DNA of 64,000 nucleotides from Lactifluus volemus (Eukaryota > Basidiomycota > Agaricomycetes > Russulales > Russulaceae): positions 62,001 through 126,000 of the forward strand of contig WTXI01000089.1 of assembly GCA_022376515.1 (NCBI GenBank), written 5' to 3'. Each line of letters opens with the position of its first letter. The stretch's first letter is position 1. Under the pieces are notes generated by a model that saw only the letters and a list, made by a program, of their open reading frames with translations, ran no database searches and was not told the DNA's origin. The translations under genes and the position numbers were made by a program. Below are positions 22,360 to 34,290 of the stretch, piece after piece.

Positions 22360-23313
22360 CCCTGTTAATACTCCAGCACCGACTCGAGCAGAGGCTCGAA
22401 CATCGAAGGATCCACCAATCGAAGGCTGACGGGATGGCCTGCTACTTGTCGTTCATTGAGAAATCTGGTAAATGCGTCCCGAGCAGCCCTTCCTCCACAA
22501 TATCCAACCTCTTCAAGGTTCGGAAGGAGCTCGAGTGGTGGCTCGCCATCGTCAGATGGTATGGAACCGAAGAATTTGCCGACGAGAGTACCTTGCACAT
22601 GAATGACCTTCGCGTTGGTGAACAGACTAAGAAGTTCACGCCATCGTATTTGGTCGACATTGTTGTACCATCGTGACGATTGTTGGTGTTGGTAGCTGAA
22701 TGTGACTTGCTCGACAACAGAAAGTATGGGTGAAAGTGAACCGAACAAGTGCGCCGCAGAAGCAAGGTGCCAGTCGAGATGTCCGCATCAGATCTTCAAC
22801 AGCAAGGCTTGCAAGGGACCGCATGTAAGGAAACGGAAAGCGCACCGAACGTTTGGTGGACAGCGCTAAATGTGAGGTTCCTGGATGTCTGCATGAGTTG
22901 CAAGAGGTGTAAAACAGTAAAGGAGACTCGAAGGGTGTTGAGAAAAGGGGCGCTGATATGAGCAACCAGACCTCCCAAATCGGCGCTCACACCTTGGTTC
23001 AAAACATTGTAGGTGATCGCGTCCAGAGTGTGGCGCGACTGCCATTCAACATCACTGGCACGGTTGCGAAGAGGGGAATGAAATCCAATAGACAGCTTCT
23101 CCAGCTGGGCCATAAAGCGAAAGCTGGGTAAGTATATAACTTGTCCGGAAATAGGAAGCAAGGGGCCGGCAGTAGGATGATCCATTTGGAAGGGAAGCCG
23201 CCCACAGTCCGAGAAGGACAACTTCGGTCCGAGAACGGATATATGCGTTCCAGAATCGGGAATTGATCATCCATAGTTGCGACAAACTTGGGAGCACCCA
23301 CGCACGCGATCAC
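22360..23313 (-). pseudogene. F-box family fragment 2, fused to SLC41 copy B
   Basis: Carries the C-terminal half of the F-box family (LFGSLSPILSVVEQVTFSYQ, then ELLPNLEEVGYCGG and FLNERQVAGHPVSLRLVDPSMF) with frameshifts and a shortened centre. Toward the right it ends abruptly at CGCGATCAC, where SLC41 sequence starts. Nearly identical to 60920-61892. Confidence 0.75.
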
Positions 23314-25121
23314 GAACTCGCATATCTAGATACAACTCCAGACTCTCACGACTCACACAACGATGAGGACGATGGTGAACATGCCCTACTTGGTGGTCGC
23401 GATGGCACCAGAAAGCACAGTCAACTGCTGTAAAATTTGTGGGACAAACATTTAGGATCATTATCGAGGTGGGCCACTTGTCTCTTGTCATCTTGTAGTT
23501 CCAGACTTGAAAACCCTAGACGTCTCCGATCCTCCTCTTCTCGACGATAGGCAGTCTGTCTACTGGCGAACTATTTGACCATATTTCTGTGCGCTACTCA
23601 TTCTTACTCTTCGTATTTTTCCCTTACGCTGTGGCAGCACTGGAAAGCGATGGCTAGTGTCAACGAACTTATCGCGATCGTCCCAGTCATCCTTAATCTC
23701 AAAGGCAACATAGAAATGAACCTTTCCGCTCGTCTCGGAACCGCGTCCAACATGGGCGATCTCGACACCCCATCCGTGCGGAATAACATCATCCTCGGTA
23801 ACCTAGCCCTGCTTCAGGTGCAAGCTGCGGTTGTCTCCTTCATCGCTGCATCCGTCTCCCTCTTTTCTCAGCACGATTGTACCCGGAGCGGGCGAGAATC
23901 CATCCGAACCATTGTTAGCCGAAACAAGAGACCTATTTCGTCATTCACGAAGCACAGGTCATCGCCATTCGCTTAGGAGACCCCGGCCGACCCCCGCCCC
24001 TGTTGGGGCCTCAAAATCTGGTTTCAATGAGTACATCTTTGGTGATCGACGTTTGCATCACATTCTGACCTGCTCCGTTATTAGACTCATGGTGGTCGCG
24101 TCTACCTCTATGTCCGCCGCCTGTCTCTCGGCAATTGTGCTGGGTTCGTTCGTGTGTTTTCTCGTCGTCCTTTGCCGAAAATTCGGTCTCGACCCCGGTG
24201 CGGTCCAGGTTTTCAGCGCTTCTAAGCGCTAGTTCATGTCCTACTCCCAGATAACATTGCCCCGCCAATCGCATCCTGCCTGGGTGACCTCATCACCCTG
24301 TCACTCTTGGCTGTGATGTCTACCCTTATTATCCTCGGTATTGGCACGCCAGCTCCCTTTGTTGTCATCGCGGTCGTCATCCTCTTCGCTACGGCATGCG
24401 CATCAATCGTCCGGAAGAATGAACGTGTCAGACCACTCTTGAAAGACGGCTGGACGCCGTTACTCGGCGCCATGGTGATTTCGAGCGCATCTGGAATCGT
24501 GCTCGACTTGTTCGTGACTCGTTATGATGGGTATGCGCTTCTCGCTGTCGCCTTTGGCGGTAGGCACCTCTCTTTGAAAACCCTTGGTACCCTCACCCTG
24601 CTGACACCCTATTTTATCCTTAGGCATTCCTGGCGGAACTGGCTCTATCTTTGTATCCCGTCTATCGACCGGTTTACATGCCATGGCATCAGCTATCGGC
24701 AACCCGGCGGGCACCATCACTTGGGGGAGCCATGAGCCTACTCCGCGTGTCGTGTTCATCGTACTCCTACTCGTCGCGGCGCCCGTCGGGCTCATCTATT
24801 TTATCGTCTTACGCCTCTTCTCATGGCTCGCTGCACCATTCGCATTCTCTATGCTCGCATTGTTCTTTCTCTGCATCGGCGTGAGTCGAGTCCTTGTCTC
24901 GAACAGTGCTCGCGATCTCTAACATTTCCTAGATTACGATATCCCTCGTCGTGGGGTTTTATCTGACCAACTACCTTTGGGCACGTGGATACGACCCAGA
25001 CATCTATGCTCTGCCGATACATTCGGCGATCATGGACCTGTCGGGGCAAATTCTACTTGTATCGTGTTTCGAGCTGGCCTCTGCTATTGGCTTCCATGTC
25101 CAGAGCCTTCCAAAAGGATAG
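23314..25121 (+). pseudogene. SLC41/MgtE copy B, 5'-truncated
   Basis: Homology to copy A starts inside exon 1 at the base equivalent to 4564, so there is no start codon or native promoter. Relative to copy A it lacks about 21 bases and a further 10 bases in exon 1, which shifts the frame. The downstream MgtE exons are well preserved, including NLKGNIEMNLSARLGTA and ACLSAIVLGSF. An extra base near 23870 (CCCTCTTTTCTC) also disrupts the first half. Confidence 0.85.
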
Positions 25122-25254
25122 CGCTAGCGCTATATGCGTGGCATTGTAGTGACTGTAGTACAATACCTGACTTTTAGATCCACTCATCTATATTTTGTAT
25201 AACTGTTGATTACGCATACATATAAATTATTGTTGGATGCGATCGCTTGTACGA

Positions 25255-26293
25255 CTAGGCATTTGTCTTCGCTTTTTTCTTCGGTGACCCGGGTTCGCCT
25301 CCTTTTCGCTTTCGCTTCTCCTTCTCTTTCATGCTGACTTCCGTCAGTTCTGCGCCCGTGTGTTCTTCATGCGGAGGATCACCAGGGTCACCGTATGGCC
25401 GAAAGCGATGGGTAAATGCTTCATCAGGGTACGCCTCTCGCGGAGGGTTTAGATAAGTAGTGGAATCTGAGGAGGGGTCTGGATTCGTGGGTTTTGGAGG
25501 ACGTCCTGCGACAACAAGGTGACGCGTGATAGGTTTTGAAGCTGCAAAGAAAAAGTATCCAACGTGGAGGAAATCACCAAAAAGAAAAATTGTTTTTTTT
25601 TCTAAGTAGGGAGATCAAACGTCTACGATGTCGGATGGGAACACGCACCGAGATAATGCTTTCCGCCCTTCCTTTTACATGGAAGGAGTACGGAGAGACT
25701 GCCGAGTTCCTCTGCGCTGACGCCTGCACCTACATGCGCCATGGCGGCTGTACCACCCTCCTGAACACCTTCACGACGATTGTTATTCCCACTCTCGTCG
25801 TCGACGAGAGGTGGAGGAGGCTCGAGCGCATAGATGTCGTACGCAGTACTTTTACGGTGTATATCACCCACTTGGCCCAATCGTGGCGAAATCTTGACAC
25901 CTTGAAAAAGGCTCGATTTCACCTTAAAATGAACAAAAAGGAAAACGTGCGAGTTTTAGTGTTGCAGAGAGAACCGCCAAAAAGGAAAAAAAGCACAGCA
26001 GTTGGAGCTCTGATTAGCCAGAGCTCGGCATGTTCGTTCGCGTTCACCGCATCATAGTCAAACTCTCCAAACTCGGCATCACCGTAGTAGTCCGCCGGAA
26101 CGCTGCTGTCTGCTGCTACGGGAGGTGTGCTAGCGGCCGGCGCCTCATTGCGGTTCGATATCCCGATAATAGCACTGACAGTCTCAGCGTTCAACGACAC
26201 CACGTTTTCTTTTCTAGACTTTTCTGATGGCTTCTTTAACTTTTTCGGTTTGATGTTAGAGGATGAAGCGATGGGCGTTGTTGGCGGTGCCAT
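25255..26293 (-). CDS. RPA34: RNA polymerase I subunit A34.5-like, copy B (open)
   Basis: Same three-exon plan as copy A. The start at 26293 reads MAPPTTPIASSSNIKPKK. Then come ELWLIRAPTAV and the intron, VKSSLFQGVKISPRLGQ, KHYL/A joined across the second intron to SKPITRHLVVAGRPPKP, and the basic tail ending PKKKAKTNA with TAG at 25255-25257. Differences from copy A are mostly substitutions (for example ENVVSLNAET against QNAASLNAEA), and no stop or frameshift was found. The CACGTG box at 26369-26374 is kept. This is the only duplicated non-NLR gene besides copy A that looks intact. Confidence 0.7.
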
Positions 26294-26379
26294 TGACAGA
26301 GGGTACCGTAAATACTTCCCCCCTCGCCACAGCTGTGGCCTTTTTGGCCCAGGGATGCCGTAGAAAACCACGTGCCAAA

Positions 26380-26702
26380 CTTTGACCCGCTCCGGCGCTC
26401 CGAGTCGGCGACGTTCCCATCACGGGCCGCGACGAACTGATAAATCGAAGAAATACCCTACTACGTGCTCTATCTCCAAGTCCTAACTGCCAGTGAGGCT
26501 ACCTACAGGATTCTGGGAGATTCCAGAACGACGAAACTTGAGATTTGTAGAAAGGTAGAATGCTACAACACTATGAACGTGACCGTCCCGCGTGAAGACC
26601 ACGGAGTACTAATAAATTGAGGCTTCGAAGGCTGGGTGCTGAGTGTCTGACGTGGAAAGTGAGTAGGAGGAATGTACCTCGGTGTTTTGTTGCTCACCTT
26701 GT
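26380..26702. other. Spacer between A34.5 copy B and gene D
   Basis: Holds the A34.5 copy B promoter region (GATAAATCGAAGAAAT near 26440) and then about 220 bases with no recognised feature before the gene-D stop. Confidence 0.5.
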
Positions 26703-27447
26703 TTACAGTAAAAGCTTTCCTTGATCATGTTGTTCCGCCTTATCTAGTGATGCTCTCCCTATGATCGCAGCAAGCATTGGCACCTCCAGATTCTCGTATC
26801 CAGGCACCCAGTCAACGGCTCTGAAACGCTGGGGATCCTCAGCAAGCTCTACTGGAAAGTTTTTATCAAACAGAATTGGCATTGCCTTATCAGGGGCCTC
26901 TTGTCGTAGGTGGATGATATTGGACACCCCATAAATAAAGTTAGCAAAACCTGGGGTCTTCTCGACCGATCCGGGTACTAGTGATCCCCACAGATTGGTC
27001 TTCAAGTTGAATAGCGCATGCCAGCGATCAATTGACCTAGGCTTGGTCTCCCAGAATGACATGACCTTGATTTCCACTTTTGTTGGCACCCTTTCCTTCA
27101 TGTGGAATACTCCTGAGGGGGAATTGGAATCCACAAATGCTGCTCTCTCGACATTGTCAAAGCTTGCATCATTTGGTATGTATTGCCAGTATTTCCCGTC
27201 AACAAAATGATATAGTTCATCCATAAGGTGGGCTGGACGGTCCGTGGACGAGAGGTCATGGGGATGAATGCCCCAGTGCCCTGCCATTTCTTCTGTTTGC
27301 GTACTGCCCACTGTGATCCCAGTCATTACAGCTGGATTATGTGGGGCTGCAAAACTTGCCCCAACGCCGCTGGACAAGGATTTGTTTGTAGACTTTTTCT
27401 TTGAGTCACCATCAAGATGGACAGGAAGTGGAGTGTACGATGCTAGC
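26703..27447 (-). pseudogene. Gene D, 3' part (conserved fungal protein of unknown function, split by hAT)
   Basis: One long exon ending at 26703, with VDSNSPSGVFHMKERVP, then IDRWHALFNLKTNLWGSLVPG and FRAVDWVPGYENLEVPMLA. I do not recognise a domain. Its upstream end runs into the 8-bp repeat ATGCTAGC at 27440-27447, where the hAT starts. The reading frame continues exactly in the segment ending at 40773 if the transposon and one repeat copy are skipped. It has no start of its own. Confidence 0.75.
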
Positions 27448-28389
27448 TAGGGTTGGACACGGGTTAGGGTATACCCACCGGGTTTGCGGGTAGGGTATCC
27501 ACGGGCCGGGGTCCCGGGTATCGATTTTGTTGGCCCGCGCCAAACCCATACCCCAGACCACGGGACCCGGACCCGCAGCCGCGGTATCTGATGTGTGCTC
27601 GCAAGTCTTGGTCCCAGCCAATTGATCGCATGTTATTGTTCTCAAATTGCTAGCAGTATTACTGGTCTGGTACACAGCACTTAAAATTGCAACGAACGCT
27701 GGCCTGACTCCACCTGAGGAGATTTGTACTACTCAACCCGATGCCCATGCAACTCCTCTCCACAATGAGTTAACATATATTGCTTCCATCCACTTCACCT
27801 TCCACATCCACCCAGCTGATACATAAGTTAAAGTATTAAATATTTCTGAGACGTCCGTATCGGCGCTGCATAGATGCAGGGGCTCGATCCCTTCAATTGA
27901 CCTTCAACAACTTCCTCAACATCCAAGTCGGCGCTGCATAGACGCAGGGCTCGAACGCGTCGATGGTTTTGATCCTCCCGGTGCGGCGCACATGTTGACC
28001 CTCTTGGCCTGACACATGCGGTGAGCGGGAATGAAATTGTGAGGTCAATGTCACGGACTCACGGAAGCGGGGGCTGAATGCCCCGGGGGGTAAAAATTGC
28101 CATACAATGCGATACCTTGCAGCTGTCCATATAGTCCTGTGTTCAACCTAAAGGGGGTAGGTTGTCAGCACAAAAAAACATGAAAGAAACAGAAGTACCT
28201 GAACACATGGGCAGGGAAAGCCCTATATGCAAAGAAACACAGAAAAGGAAAGGGCGGACAGACTCGTGGACTTCAATCAACTGTTCGCCGTGTTTAGTGA
28301 CCAAAAAAAAATTTATTAGATAGAAAACGCACCGATAGAATCCCCTCATTCATCCTCCCCCCTCGACCTGGTAACTCCCCCCCCCCTCC
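27448..28389. other. hAT 5' subterminal and leader region
   Basis: Begins with GGGTA/CCC-rich subterminal sequence matching the type of repeats at the right end. Two copies of a 27-base motif containing GGCGCTGCATAGA lie at 27861 and 27929. The first forms a perfect hairpin, CTGCAT-AG-ATGCAG. No gene was recognised before the transposase ATG. Confidence 0.6.
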
Positions 28390-31300
28390 ATGCCCCGCGA
28401 CGAAGTTGACCCGTCGCTCATCACCTGCGAGCCCCGTAAACGCAAGCTTACCTCATATACCACCAATGAAGATAATATTTCTGCAGATAAAGCGGCAACT
28501 GTCAAAAGACTAAAAGAGACTGTGAGACCCACCATGACAGTCCAATCTGGTGTTGAGAATGAGGCCGTTCATCCGCCTCCGAAAAAAACGCCACTGCCGA
28601 TCTCGGACTTGGAGCCCTCTAGCGATGACGAGGATCCTGCCTGCGCCGAGCCACGCAGGGGGAAATCCACTCGGAAACGCAAAAAGAAAAAAACAAAAGC
28701 GCAGATGCGGACCACGTCTAGAGTCGATGACACCGAGTCTGCTGATGAAGAGGAAGCTCGTGACAAAATACCTAGATCTGGACACCGTCAGCAGAAGAGT
28801 AAGATGCGTACCGACATACCTTCCAATAGCGACATCGAAATCCTTGAGAGCCCTGGATATGCCGAAGCGGAACTAGGTCAATCCCAGAATGATTAAAAGT
28901 GATCCGTGACTTACGCAATTTCCCGCAGATCGATTGTCGAAGGAGTGGACCTCAGCCATCTATGCCTTCTTCCAGCCACGCCCATCCGTGCAGGTCGTGA
29001 ATGGCCGGCGTTGCCACGAATTCATATGCGGCGCCCCCTATTGCAAAGGCAAAGGGGTCAAAGGGCGCAACGTCCGTCGTTTTCTTGACACGAGTGACGC
29101 AAGATCAACTAGCAATCTTCGAAAGCACGCGAAGATGTGCTGGGGCACGAACCTCGTTGAACAGGCTGATGAAGCGAAGGACATCACGAGCATTCGAAAA
29201 GGCCTTGCCAAAGCTAAAGTGATGGATGGGTCAATCACTGCAAGTTTTCAGCGGCAAGGGAGGGGGAAAATAACTTACAGGATACGCCAGCACACATACA
29301 AAGAAGCGCGGTATGTCAACGCGTGAACGTTCATGTATCGGACTCTCTAACCCCATCGCAGTGTCGAATGCATCCGTTGGGTTGCCGAGAGCATGCGGCC
29401 CATGAGTGTTGTCGATGACCCCGCCTTCCACAGCCTCATGAAAACAGGGCGTCCGCATTATCGAATCCCGTCGTCGCGGACAGTTAGGCGTGACGTTGAT
29501 ACGGTCTTCCAGAGAGTCAAATGCCGTGTCATAAAACTGTTAAGAGTTAGTTCACCATTGGATCCAAACAGCACAAATTGAACTTACCTGACTGGCAGGA
29601 ATATGACGGTCGCTTGAATTTTGCCACGGACGCCTGGACATCCCCGAACCACAAGTCATTTGTGGCTGTGACCGTCCATTTAGAAAACAAGGGCCGGCCT
29701 CTATGTTTGCTCTTGGATGTTGTCGAGTTGGCAGTGTCACACACTGGGGCCAATCTCACCGCGGCGTTCGCGAAGATTCTCGAAGACTACGAGATCTCTG
29801 ACAAAGTTCTGGATTAAAAAATGTCTCTGCAACTGAAAGATTTGCTAACTTATCTTATTAGATCCTGGGAATCACCTGTGACAATGCCTCTGCCAACGAT
29901 CAGATGATCAACACTCTTGCAAAAGATCTCAACCACTTTCCCGGCGCTGCGAACCGTACCCGATGCCTTGCCCACATCGTAAATTTGGTAGCCAGGGCTG
30001 TTTTGCGCCAGTTTGATGTTTCAAAAGGGCGCGATGATGAGGCCAGTGAGAACGAGTCCGGAGCCGAAGAAGAGGTCCAATCAACAAAGGACTCGGATGA
30101 TGAAGATGACGATGACACAGGCACAGTGGGAGAGCTTTCAGAACTAGGCCAAGAAAATGAGAGAGATGACAACGATGAAAAGGGTATGAACTTGGCAGAG
30201 GTGGAACAGGCGACGAGGGAGAAAGTAAAAGATATGGCAAAGGTGACTGAGCCACTTCGCCACGCCTTGTATAAGGTAAGCCTACTCACAAACTCAACAC
30301 ACTCACTCACCCTTTTCGGCGCACCAGCTCCGAAGTTTCTCCAACGCGGTCAAAAATTCGCCCACCATTCTTTTGCCAGAGTGGAGAAACACCATCAAAA
30401 AGCTTGTGACAGACGCTGACGACCTGAAGAAGACTCTGGCTGAAAATATCATGCCTCGTGATGTTTCCACACGCTGGAACTCAACCTACGACATGCTCAA
30501 GTTTGCAAGCTCCTATCAGGACCCAATTAACCAGATGACAGACAGTCGCTCCCTGAAACTCAGTTACTGCATGGTTACGGAGTCGGAGTGGGAGCTCGTC
30601 AAGGAACTTCGGGATGTTCTTAAGGTACGCGTGACAAACATCGTTGACATCCTGATTGTTCGACTCACGATATATTGTGTGGTAGATTCTTAAGACAGTT
30701 ACATTGAAGTTTTCGACCGATACCCCATGCCTCGCATCCGTCATTCCGGCCATGGACAAGATGGACGACGAGCTCACCAAGGCCTCGCAAAGCAATGACA
30801 AATCTCCAGCTCTTCGAGCTGCGCTGATGATGGGCAAGGCGCTACTAAACAAGTATTACTCACTGACTGATAAATCTGAGGTCTATCGCATCGCTATGGG
30901 TTCGTCATCTATTTCATTCACATTTCTGATACTGTAGATACTAATATACTTTAGTGCTCCATCCCAAGTACAAATTAAAGTACTTCATGAAACTTGGTTG
31001 GGAACAAGAGTGGATTGACATCGCAAAACACATTGTCAGAGAGCAGTACAAGTCCTCCTATGCCGACTATGTCATCCACAAAGCCCCTCGTCCTGCGTGT
31101 GCTCCCAAGACGACCGTAAGTCCGTTTTGTTCTCCCGTTCGTGCGCTCATTATATTACCTCACTAGGCACCAAACTCATCTGATAGTGAACCCCTGGCGA
31201 CCGAATTGACAGATTCAGACTCGAGCCTGGACGAAGACGAATTCATGGACGAACTCGACCGCTACCTCTCGACTGGCCGCATCAAGGACGTTACGGACCC

Positions 31301-31664
31301 ATTGCGCTGGTGGGTCGAGAATAAAGGCACTTACCCTCGTCTATGGCGGATGGCCCGGGATTATTTGACTATTCCAGGTGAGTCTCACACCATTATTCTA
31401 TGTCTATCATGTCCTGGCTGACAAAACCTTATAGCCTCGTCCGTCGCAGTGGAACGCGTTTTCAGCTGAGGACGCCTACTTATTTCTCATATCCGTAACT
31501 GGATTTCATCTCAGTCAACGCGCGCCCTCCTTTGTCTCAACGCATGGAATAAGGCCGGTTTTCTTCTAACTACGGACTTGTCAGATGCAGCGTCCATGCC
31601 AGATGACAAGGAAATGAAGGGGTTGGATGCCAGTTGGGATGTCATACCTGTGATGCTAAGGTGA
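28390..31664 (+). pseudogene. hAT transposase (BED finger, DDE/RNase-H fold, C-terminal dimerisation), premature TGA
   Basis: Multi-exon gene. Exon 1 (28390 to about 28877) is acidic and basic, nuclear in character. A splice joins EL to DRLSKEWTSAIYAFF. A BED-type finger follows (CHEFICGAPYCKGK ... SNLRKHAKMC). Catalytic-core blocks are FATDAWTS (first Asp), GITCDNASAND (second Asp), CLAHIVNLVARAVL, an acidic insertion, MPRDVSTRWNSTYDML, and the C-terminal SSVAVERVFS with the catalytic Glu. Directly after FS comes TGA at 31467-31469 where family members have Arg. The frame then continues (GRLLISHIRNW ... RALLCLNAWNKAG) to 31664. The element is probably not autonomous unless the stop is read through. 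Confidence 0.85.
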
Positions 31665-31911
31665 GCTTAGTCGCTCTCTTCCTAAGCACTGTCACCTCAT
31701 ACCGTCGTTCTCATCATCACCTGCCCCAACCCGCGCATCTCATCATTTCCTCCTGCATCTCCTGGTCTCTCATGCGTAGTAATATTGTCTACATCGTCCT
31801 GGCAATACCTGTATACCCCTCTCCCTACGTCATTCTTTGAATTTCTTTCCCTCCTCGTGCCGCAGATCTGCCGTCAATTTCATCCCCCTGGACTTGCCGA
31901 TGCCTATGCCC
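31665..31911. other. hAT 3' region before the tandem repeat
   Basis: Pyrimidine-rich sequence after the transposase. No gene was recognised. Confidence 0.5.
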
Positions 31912-32357
31912 CGACCCCTCGACGCCCTCTGCCTCATCACGGTTTTCCTCGTCCAAAAGGTGCATTTTCTATCCACTTTCTCATCATACCGCTTGCTAAC
32001 ACCTCCCCCTCGTCCTTCCTCGTTCCTGTCCGCGCCCATCCCGACCTGCTCGCACCGGTACTCACCCACGCCTGTTCAACCTGCACACTGCCCGTGCCCA
32101 TCCGATCTGACTGCCCACGCGGCCACGTTTACCCCGACCCCTCGACGCCCTCTGCCTCATCACGGTTTTCCTTGTCCAAAAGGTGCGTTTTCTATCTACT
32201 TTCTCATCATACCGCTTGCTAACACCTCCCCCTCGTCCTTCCTCGTTCCTGTCCGTGCCCATCCCGACCTGCTCGCACCGGTACTCATCCACGCCTGTTC
32301 GACCTGCACACTGCCGGTGCCCATCCGATCTGACTGCCCACGCGGCCACGTTTACCC
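31912..32357. repeat. Tandem duplication, 2 units of 223 bp
   Basis: The unit from CCGACCCCTCGACGCCCTCT to the CACGTTTACCCC segment occurs twice in a row with few mismatches. It lies in the hAT 3' region. Open frames across it result from C-rich composition. Confidence 0.85.
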
Positions 32358-32410
32358 CGCGCACGGCCATTTATCCTGCCTGCCTTGCTTGCCTTCACCT
32401 ACGCCTGTCC

Positions 32411-32926
32411 TGTTACGGCTCGACTAGGGCCGGGTCCCAACTAGGGTTCGAGTAATTCTGGTCTCTCCTAAGACCTAGGCTCAGGGTTACCCAAGGTAAC
32501 GACGCGCAGAGCCCTGTGGTGTTGTAGCACAACCACCAAGCTTCAGTAGCCTTATTAGGGCGTATAAGGGGGTAAGAGAAAGAGGGAAAAGGAGGGGAGG
32601 AGAGTTCTGTCTTTCAGGAGAGGGAAACAAGTCGATTTGAGTCAAAGCCGAAGCTGGGGTACAAGCTACCAGCTGAGGCCTACTTATACAATGTACGCTA
32701 ATTGTTCTACCAGACTAGGGTGGACAATAAGCAAGGAGTCAAGACAATAGAACGCGCGGACAATAGAGACTCGGAACAATAACACTGGACTAACTGGGAC
32801 AGACAATAGCACACTCAGAACAATAGAACAGTCAGCACAATAGAGACAATGTGGACGGGACGTCATCAGGATGAGTAACCGGGTCACGGGAAGCATAGGG
32901 TCCAACGTGTCCTGCATTCCGTAACA
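32411..32926 (-). repeat. 3' LTR
   Basis: 516 bp, TGTTAC...GTAACA, apparently identical to 39678-40193. It is preceded (in transcript order) by the polypurine tract at 32927-32939. Confidence 0.95.
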
Positions 32927-32939
32927 ATACCCCCTCTCT
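32927..32939 (-). promoter_or_regulatory. Polypurine tract of the LTR element
   Basis: On the transcript strand AGAGAGGGGG followed by TAT lies directly before the 3' LTR, as expected for the plus-strand primer. Confidence 0.75.
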
Positions 32940-32962
32940 AGAAGGCAGTCCCACCTGCCACC

Positions 32963-34290
32963 TTAGTCAGTTTTACGTCGTGACTGGGACGGGCCGGCGA
33001 CACAAGTGTCTAGGACTTCCATCTGCTTGCGCTTCTTCTTGATCTCCTCCGCAGTGCCATCCAAAAGACATCCCCCACCGTGCCACGTGTGGTCTTCGGG
33101 GACGCGGCACACTCCAAGCCCGGGCATACAGGAGAAGTGAGGGAAGGGGCAGCCGTCGCTGTTGTGGGTCATCAATCTGTCGTGGAAACGGCAGTGTTTC
33201 AGTTCTCTACGCGGCGTAGAGTCATTTGGAAAATCGAATCTCTGAAGACCTCCGGAATCAAGTCCCAAGCGATCAAGTCCGTGTGGGTGAAGAGTAAGGC
33301 GCGCTCGTGGTTCCATATCCCGATCTCTCTGCTGAGGACCCCTGGGATTACCGTCTCTCTGGTCGAGCCAATATTCGGTGGTCCCGTAGGTGGGGAACGC
33401 TTGAATGGCTTCGTCCTGCGTGCTAACTGGGGTCGTCTGGGTGCCAACGCTGCGGGTCTGAGGGGGCGGATCCGGGACCCAACCGTCTGTCTGCGCCGCC
33501 ACGACAGCGGGGATCGTGGGAGCACGAAGGAGGTTGATCTGTAGCCTGCCTTCGTCATCTTCTTCAAACCATTCTTCTTCAGGGGTCTCTGGTCTAGCGA
33601 AGTCACCCAGCCTTTGGGCAACCATGGTGCTACGGCCGTCAGTGAAGATGCGGGTGCGTCTCTGAGCTCCGGGGTGGTCCCTCCTCCACTTGAAGTCGAA
33701 AAGGCAGTGAAGACACTGTCGGGTATCCTCGTAGTACTTATAGGGATTGTAAGGCCGCTCGTAGTTGTTTTCGCGCCCCACTGGCCAGTCATACGGGATC
33801 CCCAGACACACGAGACGAACTTGGCGGTAGTCAACTATGAAGGAGCCGGGGGAGGTGCGATGTTCTCGTTTGGGATCGAAGAAGTCTGCGTCTGCCCGGG
33901 AAGCTTGGAAAATTTGCGGGAGGGAGAGGTCAAGGTTTGCGGATCGAATCTCCTCCCAAGTATAAGAGAGCGAGGTAACCGGGGTGTTAGTAATGGGAAG
34001 CGCAGATGGCCTCCCGACAGAAGTGTTTGTGCTGGCTATGATGGGCGTAGGTGATGTGGATCTGTCGTTTGAGGAAGAACTCGCGGAAGTGAGGGGTAAC
34101 GAAGGGGGGTTCGTTAGGCTCTTGGAAGAGGGAGCGAAGCTGCATTGTCTGCTGTCCATCCTCCCCCGTCTTATTATAATCTTCCTTGCCTTTGTTGGGT
34201 TTTGTTTGTGAAATTCTTCCACCAAGTCATCCGCGTGCACCTGGTCAGCTGGTTCCCAGGTGTTGTGGGCGTGAGGGTACCCTTCCCACT
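32963..34290 (-). CDS. Pol C-terminal extension beyond the chromodomain
   Basis: About 425 codons, open to the stop at 32963. It begins with the last part of the chromodomain (HADDLVEEFHKQNP), so in an unbroken element it would be the tail of pol rather than a separate gene. No ATG was found at its start. It then has a Ser/Pro/Thr-rich linker, a central block with YTWEEIRSANLDLSLPQIF and CLHCLFDFKWRRDHP, and a Cys/His-rich end (CRFHD, DGCPFPHFSCMPGLGVC, GGGC). It has no envelope features: no signal peptide or membrane span was seen. Function is unknown. Confidence 0.75.

Noticed and set aside
27861..27955. GGGCTCGATCC and GGGCTCGAACG near the two hairpin repeats look like a pol III B box.
   Set aside because: No A box or tRNA cloverleaf could be built, and the repeats lie inside the hAT leader.
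31837..32427. A 196-codon Pro/Ser/Thr-rich frame in the hAT 3' region.
   Set aside because: Its coding look comes from C-rich sequence and the 223-bp tandem repeat, and it runs into the LTR.
32963..34240. Third ORF of the LTR element as an envelope gene.
   Set aside because: It starts inside the chromodomain, lacks an ATG, signal peptide and membrane span, and is Cys/His-rich.
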